Origin: Chloropicon primus
Lineage: Eukaryota > Chlorophyta > Chloropicophyceae > Chloropicales > Chloropicaceae
Direction of reading: 5' to 3'
Length of the DNA stretch: 64,000 nt
Assembly (NCBI GenBank): GCA_023205875.1
Contig: CP060760.1
Location: forward strand, 1 to 64,000
Shown: positions 1-9,452 of the stretch, in pieces
Position numbering within the stretch: the stretch's first letter is position 1
How the letters are laid out: each line of letters begins with the position of its first letter
Notes under the pieces: generated by a model
The model's input: only the letters and a program-made list of their open reading frames with translations
Database searches by the model: none
What the model was told of the DNA's origin: nothing
Position numbers and translations under genes: made by a program

Positions 1-320
1 AAACCTAAAAAACCTAAACCTAAACCTAAAACCTAAAACCTAAAACCTAAAACCTAAAACCTAAAACCTAAAACCTAAAACCTAAAACCTAAAACCTAAA
101 ACCTAAAACCTAAAACCTAAAACCTAAAACCTAAAACCTAAAACCTAAAACCTAAAACCTAAAACCTAAAACCTAAAACCTAAAACCTAAAACCTAAAAC
201 CTAAAACCTAAACCTGCCTAAAACCTAAAACCTAAACCTAAAAACCTAAACCCTAAAACCTAAAACCTAAAACCTAAACATAACAACCTAACAGCCTAAC
301 AAACCTACAATCCTAAACCT
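1..320. repeat. Telomere, CCTAAAA repeat array
   Basis: About 200 bases are almost pure tandem CCTAAAA heptamers (G-strand TTTTAGG). They begin with a few shorter CCTAAA variants and degenerate from about 210 into mixed CCTAAA, CCCTAAAA, CCTAACA and CCTACAA units that end near 320. The C-rich strand reads 5'->3' into the chromosome, as expected for a left end. Arabidopsis-type telomeres are TTTAGGG and Chlamydomonas-type are TTTTAGGG; this unit lacks one G. The inner degenerate part is typical of the telomere-subtelomere transition. Confidence 0.95.
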
Positions 321-614
321 AAGGAAGGACGACCTGGCCAAGGAAAGGAGCCGGAGAACAAAAGAAGCCTAAGAGAAAGACACCGTCGCATCATCCAACC
401 TTTCCGTGGTGCCTCCGAGTCACCGCGTTTCCTAAAGCCTTGGGAGTCCTAAAACCTAACGCCTAAAAGGCCCTCTCGTGGGTCCGAAGTGTCTTGAGTA
501 GGGTTTGCCCGAGGAAGAAAGGAAGGACGACTTGGCCAAGGAAAGGAGCCGGAGAACAAAAGAAGCCTAAGAGAAAGACACCGTCGCATCATCCAAGCTT
601 TCCGTGGTGCCTCC
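321..614. repeat. Subtelomeric direct repeat, two ~96-bp copies
   Basis: A block starting AAGGAAGGACGAC and ending TTTCCGTGGTGCCTCC occurs at 321-416 and again at 519-614, offset by 198 bases, with only a few mismatches. The spacer (417-518) contains further CCTAAAACC-like fragments. This looks like a recent tandem duplication in the subtelomere. No credible protein is encoded; the short open frames across it have no recognisable domain. Confidence 0.85.
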
Positions 615-1361
615 AAGCCCCCGCATGTTTTTCTTCTGGTATAGGTTTTAAGTGTGATCTGGGTTTTAGTCGGCCCTGAACCAGGTCGCATAAGACGACG
701 GATTCCAGCAGAAGAGTGGATCAGGGTAAGGTTTACGATTCAATCTCTTTATTCTCTGGTGCCCTAGATTACACTCCACCCGGAACAGGTCTCTTCATCA
801 CGGACTCCATTCACACAACATCATCATCATCCATGGAGGGCTGTGGTTTGGGTTTTAGTGGTCCGACAGATGGATCTCTACAGGCTCAAGGACGACGGGA
901 AGATACACAATATTAGAGGAGTATCCAAATATAAAATACAAGCCCCTTCTGACAAAGTTTCATAGCCATCGGATACGAACTGGATCCGTCACTCCACTAT
1001 TCGTACCAAAAAATGGGCCCAAAATGGGCAATAATAGCAACAGAATCATATCATACACACCTACATCACACAATCAAGTCACCATTTACCAAACCAAGAG
1101 GATCCAATCCACGAACAACTACCCATAACACACCTCTCCCTGCCTCCTCTCCTCTCCCACCCTCCTGCATTGCCCCAAGAACACCTCTCCTCCCTCGCCC
1201 CCCGGCCACGAAACCAAGACAAGCTCAAAACGACAATGTATTGGGTGATAGATTAAAAGATTTACTACTAAATAGGTTTTCGTTTTTGCGCGTGTACTCG
1301 AGAAAGTACTCAACACTAAACTTCCTCCTCCTCCTCCTCCTCCTCCTGAACCACCAGGTGC
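615..1361. other. Gene-free subtelomeric region
   Basis: I see no gene here. The sequence is more A/T-rich than the genic part of the window. It contains scattered telomere-like words (GGGTTTTAG near 661 and 852) and runs into the 3' flank of the aconitase gene. A CTC triplet run lies at about 1324-1347, just downstream of the aconitase stop. Open frames of 66-142 codons in this stretch have low-complexity translations and are not supported. Confidence 0.6.
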
Positions 1362-4300
1362 TTACTTCTCCTGCTTCATCTTCAAGAGCTCCGCCTTCAT
1401 GGCGGGTCCCAGGGAGTCGTAAGCGTCCTCGGACAGGGTGACCTGAGAGGCGTCGTTGACGTAGTCTGGGATCTCGTCGAAGTTCAGGTACCTGTAGGTG
1501 TCCGCGGCCTCCTTTCCGAGGTCTCCCATGTACTGGAGGTACTCCTCCTGGTTGGGGAGCCTTCCGAGCATGGAGGCAACGGCGGCGAGCTCGGCCGAGG
1601 CCAAGTAGACGTTTGCGCCCTTGCCCAGGCGGTTGGGGAAGTTCCTCGTGGAGGTGGAGACCACGGTGGACTTCTCGGCGACTCTGGCCTGGTTGCCCAT
1701 GCACAGGGAGCAGCCCGGCATCTCAGTCCTGGCCCCGACGGAGCCGAACACGCCGTAGTAGCCCTCCGCGGTGAGCTGGGCCTCGTCCATCTTGGTCGGT
1801 GGCGCGATCCACAGCCTGGTTGGGAGCTCGGTCGAGTCGTGGTCCCTGAGGAGCTTTCCGGCGGCCCTGAAGTGCCCGATGTTCGTCATGCAGCTGCCGA
1901 TGAAGACCTCGTCGATGCCGACCTGGCCGTCCTGGCCGGCTTCGAGGCACTCGCTCAGGAGCCTGGCGTCATCCGGGTCGTTGGGGGCGCACAGGATGGG
2001 CTCGGTGATCTCGTCCATGTTGATGTGGATCTCGGCAAAGTACTTGGCGTCCTTGTCGGCCTCAAGGAGCTGGGGCTCCATGAGCCAGCCCTCCATGGCG
2101 GCGACCCTCCTCTCCAGCGTCCTCCTGTCCCCGTACCCGTTGTTGATCATCCACTTGAGCATCACGACGTTGCTGTTGAGGTACTCCTTGATTGGCTCGG
2201 GGTCCAGCTTGATGGTGCAGCCCGCCGCGCTCCTCTCGGCCGAGGCGTCGCTCAGCTCGAAGGCCTGCTCGCACTTGAGGTGCTCCAGCCCCTCGATCTC
2301 CAAAATCCTACCGGAGAAGACGTTCACCTTGTTCTTCTTGGGCACGGTCAGCAGGCCCTGCTTGATCGCGTAGTAAGGGATGGCGTGGACCAGGTCCCTG
2401 AGGGTGATCCCGGGCTGCATGGTCCCGGAGAACCTGACGAGCACGGACTCGGGCATGTCCAGGGGGATGACCCCGAGGGCGGCGCCGAAGGCCACGAGCC
2501 CCGAGCCCGCGGGGAAGCTGATCCCAATGGGGAACCTGGTGTGGCTGTCTCCGCCCGTTCCCACGGTGTCGGGCAGGAGCATCCTGTTCAGCCAGGAGTG
2601 GATCACCCCGTCCCCGGGCTTGAGGGAGACGCCGCCCCTGTTCCTGATAAAGTCGGGGAGGGTGTGGTGGGTGTTCACGTCCACGGGCTTGGGGTACGCC
2701 GCCGTGTGGCAGAAGGACTGCATCACGAGGTCGGAGCTGAAGCCGAGGCAGGCCAAGTCCTTGAGCTCGTCCCTGGTCATCGGACCGGTGGTGTCCTGGC
2801 TGCCCACGGTGGTCATCTTGGGCTCGCAGTAGGTCCCGGGGAGGATTCCCTTGCCCTCCGCGAGGCCGCAGGCGCGGCCCACCATCTTCTGGGCCAGGGT
2901 GAACCCCTGAGCGTCCTCGGCCCCCGGGGGGTTCTCGGGCACGCGGAAGACCTGGCTCGGCCCGAGGACGAGGGACTCCCTGGCCTTGGTGGTCAGGCTC
3001 CTCCCCACGATGAGGGGGATCCTCCCGCCGGCCTGGACCTCGTCGAAGAGGACCGGGGTCTTGAGGGAGAACTCGGCGATGACCTCGTCCGTGCCGGACC
3101 TCTTAGCCACGCCCTCGTAGGGGTAGATGTCTACCAGGTCCCCGGTGTTCATGTGCCCGACGTCCATCTCCAAGGGGAGGGCGCCGCTGTCCTCCATGGT
3201 GTTGAAGAAGATCGGGGCGATCTTGTTGCCGATGCACACTCCCCCTGTCCTCTTGTTGGGCACGTAAGGGATGTCCGTCCCCATGAGCCACTGGATGGAG
3301 TTGGTGGCGGACTTCCTGCTCGACCCCGTTCCCACGACGTCGCCGACATAGGCCACGGTGACGCCAGGGTTCTCCTCCTTGAGCCTCCTGATCGTGCCGA
3401 TGACGTCCTCGTCCACGCCGTCCCTAGGCATCTTGAGCATGGCGAACGAGTGGACCGGGATGTCGGGCCTGCTCCAGGCGTCCGGCGCGGGGCTCAGGTC
3501 GTCCGTGTTGGTCTCCCCGGGCACCTTGAAGACCACGATCTGGATCTTCTCCGGGACCTTGTCCCTCTTGGTGAACCACTCGGCCTCGGCCCAGGATTCG
3601 AGAACCTCCTGGGCGTGGGCGTTCCCCTTCTTGGCCAGGGACTCGACGTCGTGGAAGGCGTCGAACATGAGGAGGGTGTCCTTGAGCGCGGCCGCGGCGA
3701 TCGGGGCGAGGTCGTCCACCTCGAGGGCGGCGACCAGGCCGGCGATGTTGTAGCCCCCCTGCATCGTGCCGAGGAGCCTGGTGGCGTCCTGCGCGGAGAC
3801 CAGTCCGCTCTGGATCTCCCCCTTGGCCACCGCGGTGAGCCAGGAGGCCTTGACGTACGCAGCGTCGTCGACTCCCGGCGGCACGCGGTGCGTCAGGAGC
3901 CTCACGAGTTCCTTGGCTTCCTCCTCCGCGTAGCTCCCCGCCTCGCACTCCAGGGCCCTGGTGAGCCTGGCGACCTGCTGGGCGTCCAGCGGGAGCGGTG
4001 CCATCGCCCACGACCCCTCGTACTCCTCCATGCGCTTCGAGGCCATCTCTTCGAGCTCCCCGAGCACGGCCTTGCCGTCCTGGACGGGGTCCGCAGTCGA
4101 GGACGCGTACGTCCTGGCGAGGGCGAGGTTCAGCGGAGGACCCGCGGCAGCGGCAGCGGCGAGGTGGTTGGGCCCAGCGGCCGCTGCCACGACGCGTCCC
4201 CCCTGGTCGTACGCCCTTGTCCTTGTCACGTACGCCCTCCTCGAGGAGGAGGAGGCGGCTCTTCGTGAGTTCCTGTTCTGCAACGCAATGATCCTGTTGA

Positions 4301-4451
4301 CCATGGCTTGCGTCGTGTTATTCTCTGCTTTCATGCCGTTCGTCATGTTCATCATGTTCGCGGTGTTCGTGTTTGTTGTGATGTTCCTGCACAGTAGTTG
4401 TTGTTGCAGTTGTTTCAGGACGTGTTGTCCCTTCCTCCTGACCCCCCACAT
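1362..4451 (-). CDS. ACNB: Aconitate hydratase, bacterial AcnB type, mitochondrial
   Basis: This enzyme interconverts citrate and isocitrate in the TCA cycle. The protein matches AcnB along its whole length: an N-terminal HEAT-like domain ([20 protein letters not shown]), the swivel domain with [19 protein letters not shown] and [18 protein letters not shown], then the catalytic domains with [20 protein letters not shown] and [13 protein letters not shown]. The 4Fe-4S cysteines are seen in GSCMTNIGH and GCSLCMGNQ near the C terminus. The first ATG of the frame is at 4451 (1029 aa). A second ATG at 4304 starts an Arg/Ser-rich stretch ([15 protein letters not shown]) that reads as a classic mitochondrial presequence, so either start is possible. 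E. coli AcnB is about 865 aa; the extra length is N-terminal targeting sequence. The gene is intronless with very strong G/C third-position bias, which suggests high expression. Confidence 0.96.
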   Translation of the reverse strand: MWGVRRKGQHVLKQLQQQLLCRNITTNTNTANMMNMTNGMKAENNTTQAMVNRIIALQNRNSRRAASSSSRRAYVTRTRAYDQGGRVVAAAAGPNHLAAAAAAGPPLNLALARTYASSTADPVQDGKAVLGELEEMASKRMEEYEGSWAMAPLPLDAQQVARLTRALECEAGSYAEEEAKELVRLLTHRVPPGVDDAAYVKASWLTAVAKGEIQSGLVSAQDATRLLGTMQGGYNIAGLVAALEVDDLAPIAAAALKDTLLMFDAFHDVESLAKKGNAHAQEVLESWAEAEWFTKRDKVPEKIQIVVFKVPGETNTDDLSPAPDAWSRPDIPVHSFAMLKMPRDGVDEDVIGTIRRLKEENPGVTVAYVGDVVGTGSSRKSATNSIQWLMGTDIPYVPNKRTGGVCIGNKIAPIFFNTMEDSGALPLEMDVGHMNTGDLVDIYPYEGVAKRSGTDEVIAEFSLKTPVLFDEVQAGGRIPLIVGRSLTTKARESLVLGPSQVFRVPENPPGAEDAQGFTLAQKMVGRACGLAEGKGILPGTYCEPKMTTVGSQDTTGPMTRDELKDLACLGFSSDLVMQSFCHTAAYPKPVDVNTHHTLPDFIRNRGGVSLKPGDGVIHSWLNRMLLPDTVGTGGDSHTRFPIGISFPAGSGLVAFGAALGVIPLDMPESVLVRFSGTMQPGITLRDLVHAIPYYAIKQGLLTVPKKNKVNVFSGRILEIEGLEHLKCEQAFELSDASAERSAAGCTIKLDPEPIKEYLNSNVVMLKWMINNGYGDRRTLERRVAAMEGWLMEPQLLEADKDAKYFAEIHINMDEITEPILCAPNDPDDARLLSECLEAGQDGQVGIDEVFIGSCMTNIGHFRAAGKLLRDHDSTELPTRLWIAPPTKMDEAQLTAEGYYGVFGSVGARTEMPGCSLCMGNQARVAEKSTVVSTSTRNFPNRLGKGANVYLASAELAAVASMLGRLPNQEEYLQYMGDLGKEAADTYRYLNFDEIPDYVNDASQVTLSEDAYDSLGPAMKAELLKMKQEK

Positions 4452-5069
4452 CCTGTCAGGACACAAAACCCAAGCCAACCCAACCCCGAGTCAATCAAGG
4501 AATGATTGAATGACTGACTGACTGACTGACTGACTGACTGACTGAAGCAACCAATCAAACAAACAAGGCCTTCCTGACTCCGGTACGGTTGAAGTGCAGT
4601 GCAGTGCAGTGCAGGCAAGGTTGTCGTCCTTCCCCTGCGTGGTCGTTGTCGTTGTCGTGGTCGTGGTCGTGGTGGTGGTCCTTGTTTGTCCCCTGCCTTG
4701 CGCCGTTCTTCGTGGAAAAAGGAGGAAAAAGGTCACGAACCTCTGGAGACTTCCTCCTCCCTGAACAACAAAGGGATTTCTACACAAAGAACAAAAAAAC
4801 AAGAAAAACAAGAAAAAAATCTAAAGAGTGTAGTAATGAGTGTACATATACACCAATACCATGACCCCACCACAAAACATTAACACCGAGCACAAACCAG
4901 CACGACGACGAGGACGAGGACGACGAGGACGAGGACGACGACGACGACGAGGAGGAGGATGGCTACGGATGGTGTTCCTTCTTCTTGTTCTTTTTCTTCT
5001 TATTCCTTCGCGCAAGACGAGACCTTTCCCCTGCCTCCCGTTGCTCTGGGGGCGAACCTTTGTCGGGAA
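4452..5069. other. Intergenic region with simple repeats
   Basis: Upstream region of the aconitase gene. It contains a GACT tetranucleotide array (4511-4545), GTGCA pentamers (about 4590-4612), a GTCGTG-type run (4640-4680), an A-rich stretch (4790-4830) and a GAGGAC/GACGAC run (4900-4955). No supported gene is present. The promoter of the aconitase gene should lie at 4305-4600. Confidence 0.6.
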
Positions 5070-6173
5070 GGTGCACGTGCCGTACGGTGGAGGACGGGAC
5101 GGGAGTGGACACTACACGCTCGCCACCCAAGGGTGTTTTGATGTCATAGAACAAGCCAAAAAACTGTGGTTGGACTTGATGAGGGAAGCGAAGTCGCCGA
5201 CCCATGGGCCGCTCACTATGGCGGACTACGGGACAGCCGACGGGGGACGAGCATGCTGAACCGCTGCTGAACGAACTCGTTGGTGGGGGATTTCAGGAAG
5301 AGGGAGCCCACCAAGGAGGTCCTCGTGTGCTGCGAGGACCAGCCCAACAACCACTTCAAGTCCCTCTTCTTCTACGTCCAGGGGATCGCGGACCTCCAGA
5401 GGGAGGGGCACCGCAAGACGTACCTCGAGGAGAACGACGGCGTGTACGCGACCGCGTGCGGGACCTCGTTCCACCGGCAGTGCTTCCCGAGCGCTTTGGG
5501 ATGTCCTTCACCGCCATGCATTGGCTGAGCAAGAAGCCCTGCGACATCGCGGCCGGGGTGCACGTGACGCAGGCCGAGGGCGAGGAGAGGGAGCTGTTCG
5601 CCAAGCAGGCCGCCGAGGACTGGGAGAACCTCCTGTTCCAGAGGACCAAGGAGCTCGCCCCGGGCGGCAAGATGGTGGTCGTGCACTTCTGCCTCGACGC
5701 GGACGGGTACCACCTCGGGTACACCGACAAGAGCGCGGTCTGCGTAGCACGACCAGTTCCACAAGCACTGGAAGGCGATGAGGGACGAGGGGAAGAACAC
5801 CGAGGAGGAGCACAGGGGCGGGACGATCATCAACTACTACAGGTCGGACGAGGAGATGAGGGCGCCCTTCAGGGCCGGGACCAGGGTCCACGACGGCGGG
5901 CTAAGGCTCGCGAGCGCGGAGACGAAGATCACGCGCTGACCCTACAACGAGGACTACAAGAGGGAAGTGGCCGAGGGCATTATCGGCATGAGGACCTGGA
6001 GCAACTCCTCCTTCCTCACCGCCCTCGACGAGGGGAAGAGGAGCGAGGCGGAGAGGCAGGCTCTCGTGGACGAGCTGTACCAGAGGTACGAGGACGAGGT
6101 CTTCCAGGACCCCGCGGTGAACCACATGGACTACGTCCACCACTACATCGTCATGGAGAAGGGGAAGGTGTGA
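5070..6173 (+). pseudogene. Decayed SABATH-family carboxyl methyltransferase
   Basis: Successive pieces in different frames are colinear with SABATH (salicylate/jasmonate-type) SAM-dependent carboxyl methyltransferases. The order is GHYTLATQGCFDVIEQAKK, then MADYGTADGG (SAM-binding region), LVGDFRKREPTKEVLV with DQPNNHFKSLFFYVQG, then MSFTAMHWLSKKP, an alpha-helical cap with DQFHKHWKAM, and a C-terminal part ending MEKGKV at 6173. Frame changes fall near 5250-5280, near 5500 and near 5740-5748, and there is an in-frame TGA at 5937-5939 where a Cys would be expected. None of these joints looks like a GT..AG intron. Codon use is still G/C-biased, so loss was probably recent. The 5' limit is approximate because no clear start is left. 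The family assignment rests on motif recognition and is fairly sure; the substrate cannot be told. Confidence 0.75.
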
Positions 6174-6397
6174 GGAGACCGCCGCCACCGCACTATTTTA
6201 TTTTTACAAAATGGTAGGTTCATTCGTTGTTGTACCATAGGAGTAAGAGTGTTTGGTCTAATTCTAGTTTGTATGCCTTTACATGAATGTTAGCGCGATC
6301 GATGCGTGCTTTTCTTTTCTTCACGCGCCGCCGCGAAAAGAATCCCGGTCCGCGCCGCCCTCCCCGTCGGTCGTCGGTCGTGCCCCGCGCACCGACC
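6174..6397. other. Convergent 3' spacer
   Basis: A/T-rich spacer between the pseudogene and the convergent GT29 gene. It contains TTTTATTTTTAC-like sequence near 6195 that could serve 3' end formation. Nothing else was seen. Confidence 0.4.
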
Positions 6398-8089
6398 TCA
6401 CTTGCCATAAACGCAAAACTTGCCCTGGACCCCCGTGGCCATCCAAAGCCGGTAAAAGTAGTTCTCCGACTGGATGGGGTGGGCGGTGCTCACCTTGGCC
6501 TCCGGCTTGAAGTACTTGCCCCCGCCTATCGAGAACCCGTACAGGTCGAGGCGGTCGCACACGCCTGACCTCAAGAGTGTGATCAAAGACCTGACCCTCG
6601 TGATGCCCCCGGTGGGGTGGGGGAGCTTGGGAACCCCGGTGTCCCCGTAAAACCCCGCGCTGGTCGTCAGATTCTTTTCCTCGATGTAGGCCCAGAACAT
6701 CTGCTCCTCGTCCCTCCGCCAGTCGCTGTAGTCGTGGGTGTTGTAGACCCAAGGCATCTTCCCACCGGGGAGGTTCTCTGGGTTCAGCTCGAACGGGGTG
6801 TACTTTGGGAAGAGGTTGTACATAGTGGGGACGACGTCCCTGTGGTTCTCCGTGTTCTTGTAATTGGTTTTGATCAGCATGCCGTCCGCCCGGTGACCCA
6901 CGTGGTCCTTGTACGGCTCGGTGATCACATTGAAGCGGACAATGAAGTCGTGGTCCTCGATCTCCTTGCCGTAGTTCCTCTCCAGAAGGTTGTCCGCGTT
7001 CCCGACCATGGCGCAGGTCCCGAGCTTGAGGCTCTCGAAGGCGGGAAGCCTCGCGATCTTCTCCTCCTTGGTCAAAGTCGAGTTCACCCCCGCCTTGGTC
7101 CGGAAGTTCAGCTTGTCCATCACCTGGTAGTACTTGTCAGCGTACTGGTACTTGTCTGGGTCCATGCACTCCTGGCTGGCGATTAGGCAAGGGTAGTGCG
7201 CTGAGGCCAGCCGCAAGATCTTCTTCGCCACGTCCAGGGGCAAGCCCGCGTACTTGGCGTCCTCCTCGTCCGGTTCCCTCGGGTACGCAGGCTCTCCCGT
7301 CGGGGTCTTGTAGCAGTACTCAGGGGGGGCCAGGCTGCCCTGGTAGCCGTCCACGATGGCCTGCACGTCTTCCGGGAGCTCGAACTTCCTTGCGACCATC
7401 TTCTTCTGGTGATTATCCATCTTCTTGGCGTGGTCCTGAAGAAGGTACTTCTCGTAGCCCTCCTTGCCCAGGGCATGGACGGAGTTCGGCTTGACCTTCT
7501 TCGCCCGGAGGTCCTTCTTCTCCTGGTCAGAGATCTTGATGCTCACCTTGGACTTGGACTTGTCCCCCTTGACCTTGGTTTTGGTCGACTTCTTCGGTTT
7601 CTTCTTCGGCGTCTTGGCCTTGGCCTTGTTGGCCTTGCCCGAGGGGCTCGGTGCGGCCGCTGGCTTCTTCTTTTTCTTCCGCAGGTCCTCCAGCTCCCGC
7701 TTCAGCCTGTCGATCTCCACCTTGGTCTTCGCCTGGTCACTTTTGTCTTTCAAGTCGTCCACTGCTATCCGGTGACTTCCCTTGTTGTTGTGGGGGTGAA
7801 CCTCCTTGATGATCATATCGTCCTTGGCGACTTGGCCCACGTACTTTTCCTCCTCACTGACCCCCTGCTTGAAGTACTGCCAATCTCTCATGTTCGACGT
7901 CAGCAGCAAGATTAAGAGGACGAGTATGGTGGCCACGAGGGAGTACTTCTTCGCAGATGAGACTTCCACCTTGGCCTTGTTCCTGGTCCTCTTGAGTTCT
8001 TGCTCCTGGGACAAGAGTCTTGTGTTCGTGTTCTCCCCATGTCCCTCCTCCCCGTCCTTGTCCTTGTCCTTGTCCTTGTCCCCACCCAT
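6398..8089 (-). CDS. GT29 sialyltransferase-like type II membrane protein
   Basis: A 563-aa Golgi-type glycosyltransferase of family GT29. After a short Lys/Asp-rich cytosolic tail there is one membrane segment (about residues 50-65, YSLVATILVLLILLL). A Lys-rich, partly coiled-coil stem with KAKTPKKKPKK follows, then the catalytic domain. Sialylmotif L is at about 356-400 (LGTCAMVGNADNLL, EIEDHDFIVRFN, HVGHRADGMLIKTN). Motif S is at about 494-525 (TGGITRVRSLITLL, CDRLDLYGFSIGG), and a VS-like HPIQSE lies near the C terminus. The start is the first ATG in frame, at 8089; the open frame upstream has no ATG. Motif L is divergent (MVGNADNLL where V/IGNSG is usual), so the donor need not be CMP-sialic acid. 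The gene is divergent from AUH across a short promoter with telomere-like repeats. The family call is firm; substrate unknown. Confidence 0.88.
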   Translation of the reverse strand: MGGDKDKDKDKDGEEGHGENTNTRLLSQEQELKRTRNKAKVEVSSAKKYSLVATILVLLILLLTSNMRDWQYFKQGVSEEEKYVGQVAKDDMIIKEVHPHNNKGSHRIAVDDLKDKSDQAKTKVEIDRLKRELEDLRKKKKKPAAAPSPSGKANKAKAKTPKKKPKKSTKTKVKGDKSKSKVSIKISDQEKKDLRAKKVKPNSVHALGKEGYEKYLLQDHAKKMDNHQKKMVARKFELPEDVQAIVDGYQGSLAPPEYCYKTPTGEPAYPREPDEEDAKYAGLPLDVAKKILRLASAHYPCLIASQECMDPDKYQYADKYYQVMDKLNFRTKAGVNSTLTKEEKIARLPAFESLKLGTCAMVGNADNLLERNYGKEIEDHDFIVRFNVITEPYKDHVGHRADGMLIKTNYKNTENHRDVVPTMYNLFPKYTPFELNPENLPGGKMPWVYNTHDYSDWRRDEEQMFWAYIEEKNLTTSAGFYGDTGVPKLPHPTGGITRVRSLITLLRSGVCDRLDLYGFSIGGGKYFKPEAKVSTAHPIQSENYFYRLWMATGVQGKFCVYGK

Positions 8090-8331
8090 CTTGTCTCTCG
8101 CCTCGTGTCCCACCCAGTCCCACGAGTCCCAGGAGGACAAGTCCTACGACGAGTCGCTCGGAGTCTTCCTTGGCTCTCCCTGGCCCGGCGCTCGGAGTCT
8201 TCCTCGTCTCCCCCCCCACGACAGGTTTAGGTTTTAAGGGGTTTAGGTTTTAGGTTTTAGGTTTTAAGACCTCCCTTCGTCCTAGGGTTTTTGGACCGCT
8301 TGAGGTTTAGGTTTTAGAGAGGGCGGTGGCG
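8090..8331. promoter_or_regulatory. Short divergent promoter region
   Basis: Only 242 bases separate the start codons of the GT29 gene (minus) and the AUH gene (plus), so the two probably share a bidirectional promoter. The AUH-proximal half is occupied by TTTTAGG/TTTAGG repeats (see the separate repeat entry). Short telomere words act as transcription-factor sites (teloboxes) in plant promoters; such a role here is inferred. Confidence 0.5.
8224..8317 (+). repeat. Interstitial telomere-like TTTTAGG tract
   Basis: GGTTTAGG and GGTTTTAGG units repeat through 8224-8275 and again at 8303-8317, with single-base variants (GGTTTTAAGG). The G-strand is on the plus strand, inverted with respect to the chromosome-end telomere. 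The unit is the same TTTTAGG as the telomere. It may be a relic of a broken-end repair event, a telobox promoter element, or both. Confidence 0.85.
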
Positions 8332-9378
8332 ATGGCGACGGCGTGGACTGCGGCGGTGAGGAGGGCAGTGAGGGGACTGGCCCACGGGGAAACCTTGGCG
8401 AGTGGGTGGGGGAAGAGAGGCGTTCAGGGCTTGCCTTGCCTCGGGTGGTTTCAAACTCAAACTCAAACTCAAATTCCTTTCCATGGACAAGCCAGGGACG
8501 CGTCCTCCTCGTCGTCGGGCTCGGGCGAGCAAGGGAAAGGGGAGGCGTCGTGCTTGGACCTCAAGCAGTACGAGCACGTGTGCGGGACGGAGGCCAAGCT
8601 TTTCGTGGGGGAGAAGCACGGCGTGGCGAGGATAGAACTGGACCGAATGCAGGCGAGGAACGCACTGGGGAAAGCGATGCTGGAGGACTTGGAGGAGTGC
8701 GTGGCCAAGACGAGGGATCTCAGCAGAGACCACACGGTGAGGTGCCTCGTCGTTCACTCGTGCTCGGAGAGCGTGTTCTGCGCGGGGGCGGACCTCAAGG
8801 AGAGGCGGGCCATGAGCGACGACCAGGTGGTGGAGTTTGTCAAGCGGCTGAGGACCTCCTTCCTGGACCTGCAGAGGGTTCCCGTGCCCACCATAGCTGC
8901 CGTCGGGGGAGTCGCCCTCGGGGGCGGGTTCGAGATCGCCCTGGCCTGCGACCTCAGGGTTGGCTCGGACACCTGCCTGGTGGGGCTCCCCGAGACCAGG
9001 CTCGCCATCATTCCCGGCGCCGGGGGGACGCAGAGGCTCGCGCGACTCTTGGGCGTCACCAAGGCAAAGGACCTCGTCTTCACTGGGAGGCACTTGAAAG
9101 CCTACGAGGCGTTCGAGATGGGCGTCCTGGACAGGTATACGATCCAGAAGCCAGTGCTGGACGAGGCCCTCGCTTTGGCGGAGGAGATTGTCCGCGGAGG
9201 GCCCATCGCCTTGCAGCAGGCGAAGCAGGCGATCGACGAGGGCCTCGAGCAGTTGACTTGGGAGGAAGCAATGGGCGTGGAGGAAAAGTGCTACGCGAAG
9301 GTGGTCCCCACGACGGACAGGTTGGAGGCCCTCGATGCCTTTGCCCAAAAGAGGAAGCCGCAATTCAAAGGGGAGTGA
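8332..9378 (+). CDS. AUH: Methylglutaconyl-CoA hydratase (AUH), mitochondrial
   Basis: A 348-aa crotonase-fold enzyme. It matches methylglutaconyl-CoA hydratase (AUH), the leucine-breakdown enzyme converting 3-methylglutaconyl-CoA to HMG-CoA. Diagnostic stretches are FCAGADLKERRAMS (oxyanion loop), VPTIAAVGGVALGGGFEIAL and LPETRLAIIPGAGGTQRL, which hold the two catalytic Glu positions, and the C-terminal CYAKVVPTTDRLEAL with a KGE end as in AUH. The first ~75 residues, starting MATAWTAAVRRAVRG, form a mitochondrial presequence; they contain a TQTQTQTQ run from a CAAACT repeat. The ATG at 8332 is chosen; GTG at 8326 is not a eukaryotic start. A general enoyl-CoA hydratase is the main alternative. 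The RNA-binding activity of animal AUH cannot be judged here. Confidence 0.93.
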   Translation: MATAWTAAVRRAVRGLAHGETLASGWGKRGVQGLPCLGWFQTQTQTQIPFHGQARDASSSSSGSGEQGKGEASCLDLKQYEHVCGTEAKLFVGEKHGVARIELDRMQARNALGKAMLEDLEECVAKTRDLSRDHTVRCLVVHSCSESVFCAGADLKERRAMSDDQVVEFVKRLRTSFLDLQRVPVPTIAAVGGVALGGGFEIALACDLRVGSDTCLVGLPETRLAIIPGAGGTQRLARLLGVTKAKDLVFTGRHLKAYEAFEMGVLDRYTIQKPVLDEALALAEEIVRGGPIALQQAKQAIDEGLEQLTWEEAMGVEEKCYAKVVPTTDRLEALDAFAQKRKPQFKGE

Positions 9379-9452
9379 AGGAGACGTCGTCTAGAATGGT
9401 GGCGAGTCGAACACCCATATAGAATTATTACAGATTATTTATCAGTTCTATT

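Noticed and set aside
1-320. Repeat array considered as CRISPR or satellite
   Set aside because: Units are 7 nt with no spacers, typical of telomere; the organism is eukaryotic.
1013-1441. 142-codon open frame in the subtelomere, plus strand
   Set aside because: Pro/Ser/Leu low-complexity sequence running into the 3' end of aconitase antisense; no start context or similarity.
1839-4268. 809-codon open frame on the plus strand opposite aconitase
   Set aside because: Antisense shadow of a G/C-biased gene: the translation is a Val/Leu/Gly/His/Asp mixture with no domain. The minus-strand frame matches AcnB throughout.
5070-6173. SABATH region read as a multi-intron functional gene
   Set aside because: Frame changes occur at places without GT..AG intron sequence, and an in-frame TGA remains in the final segment.
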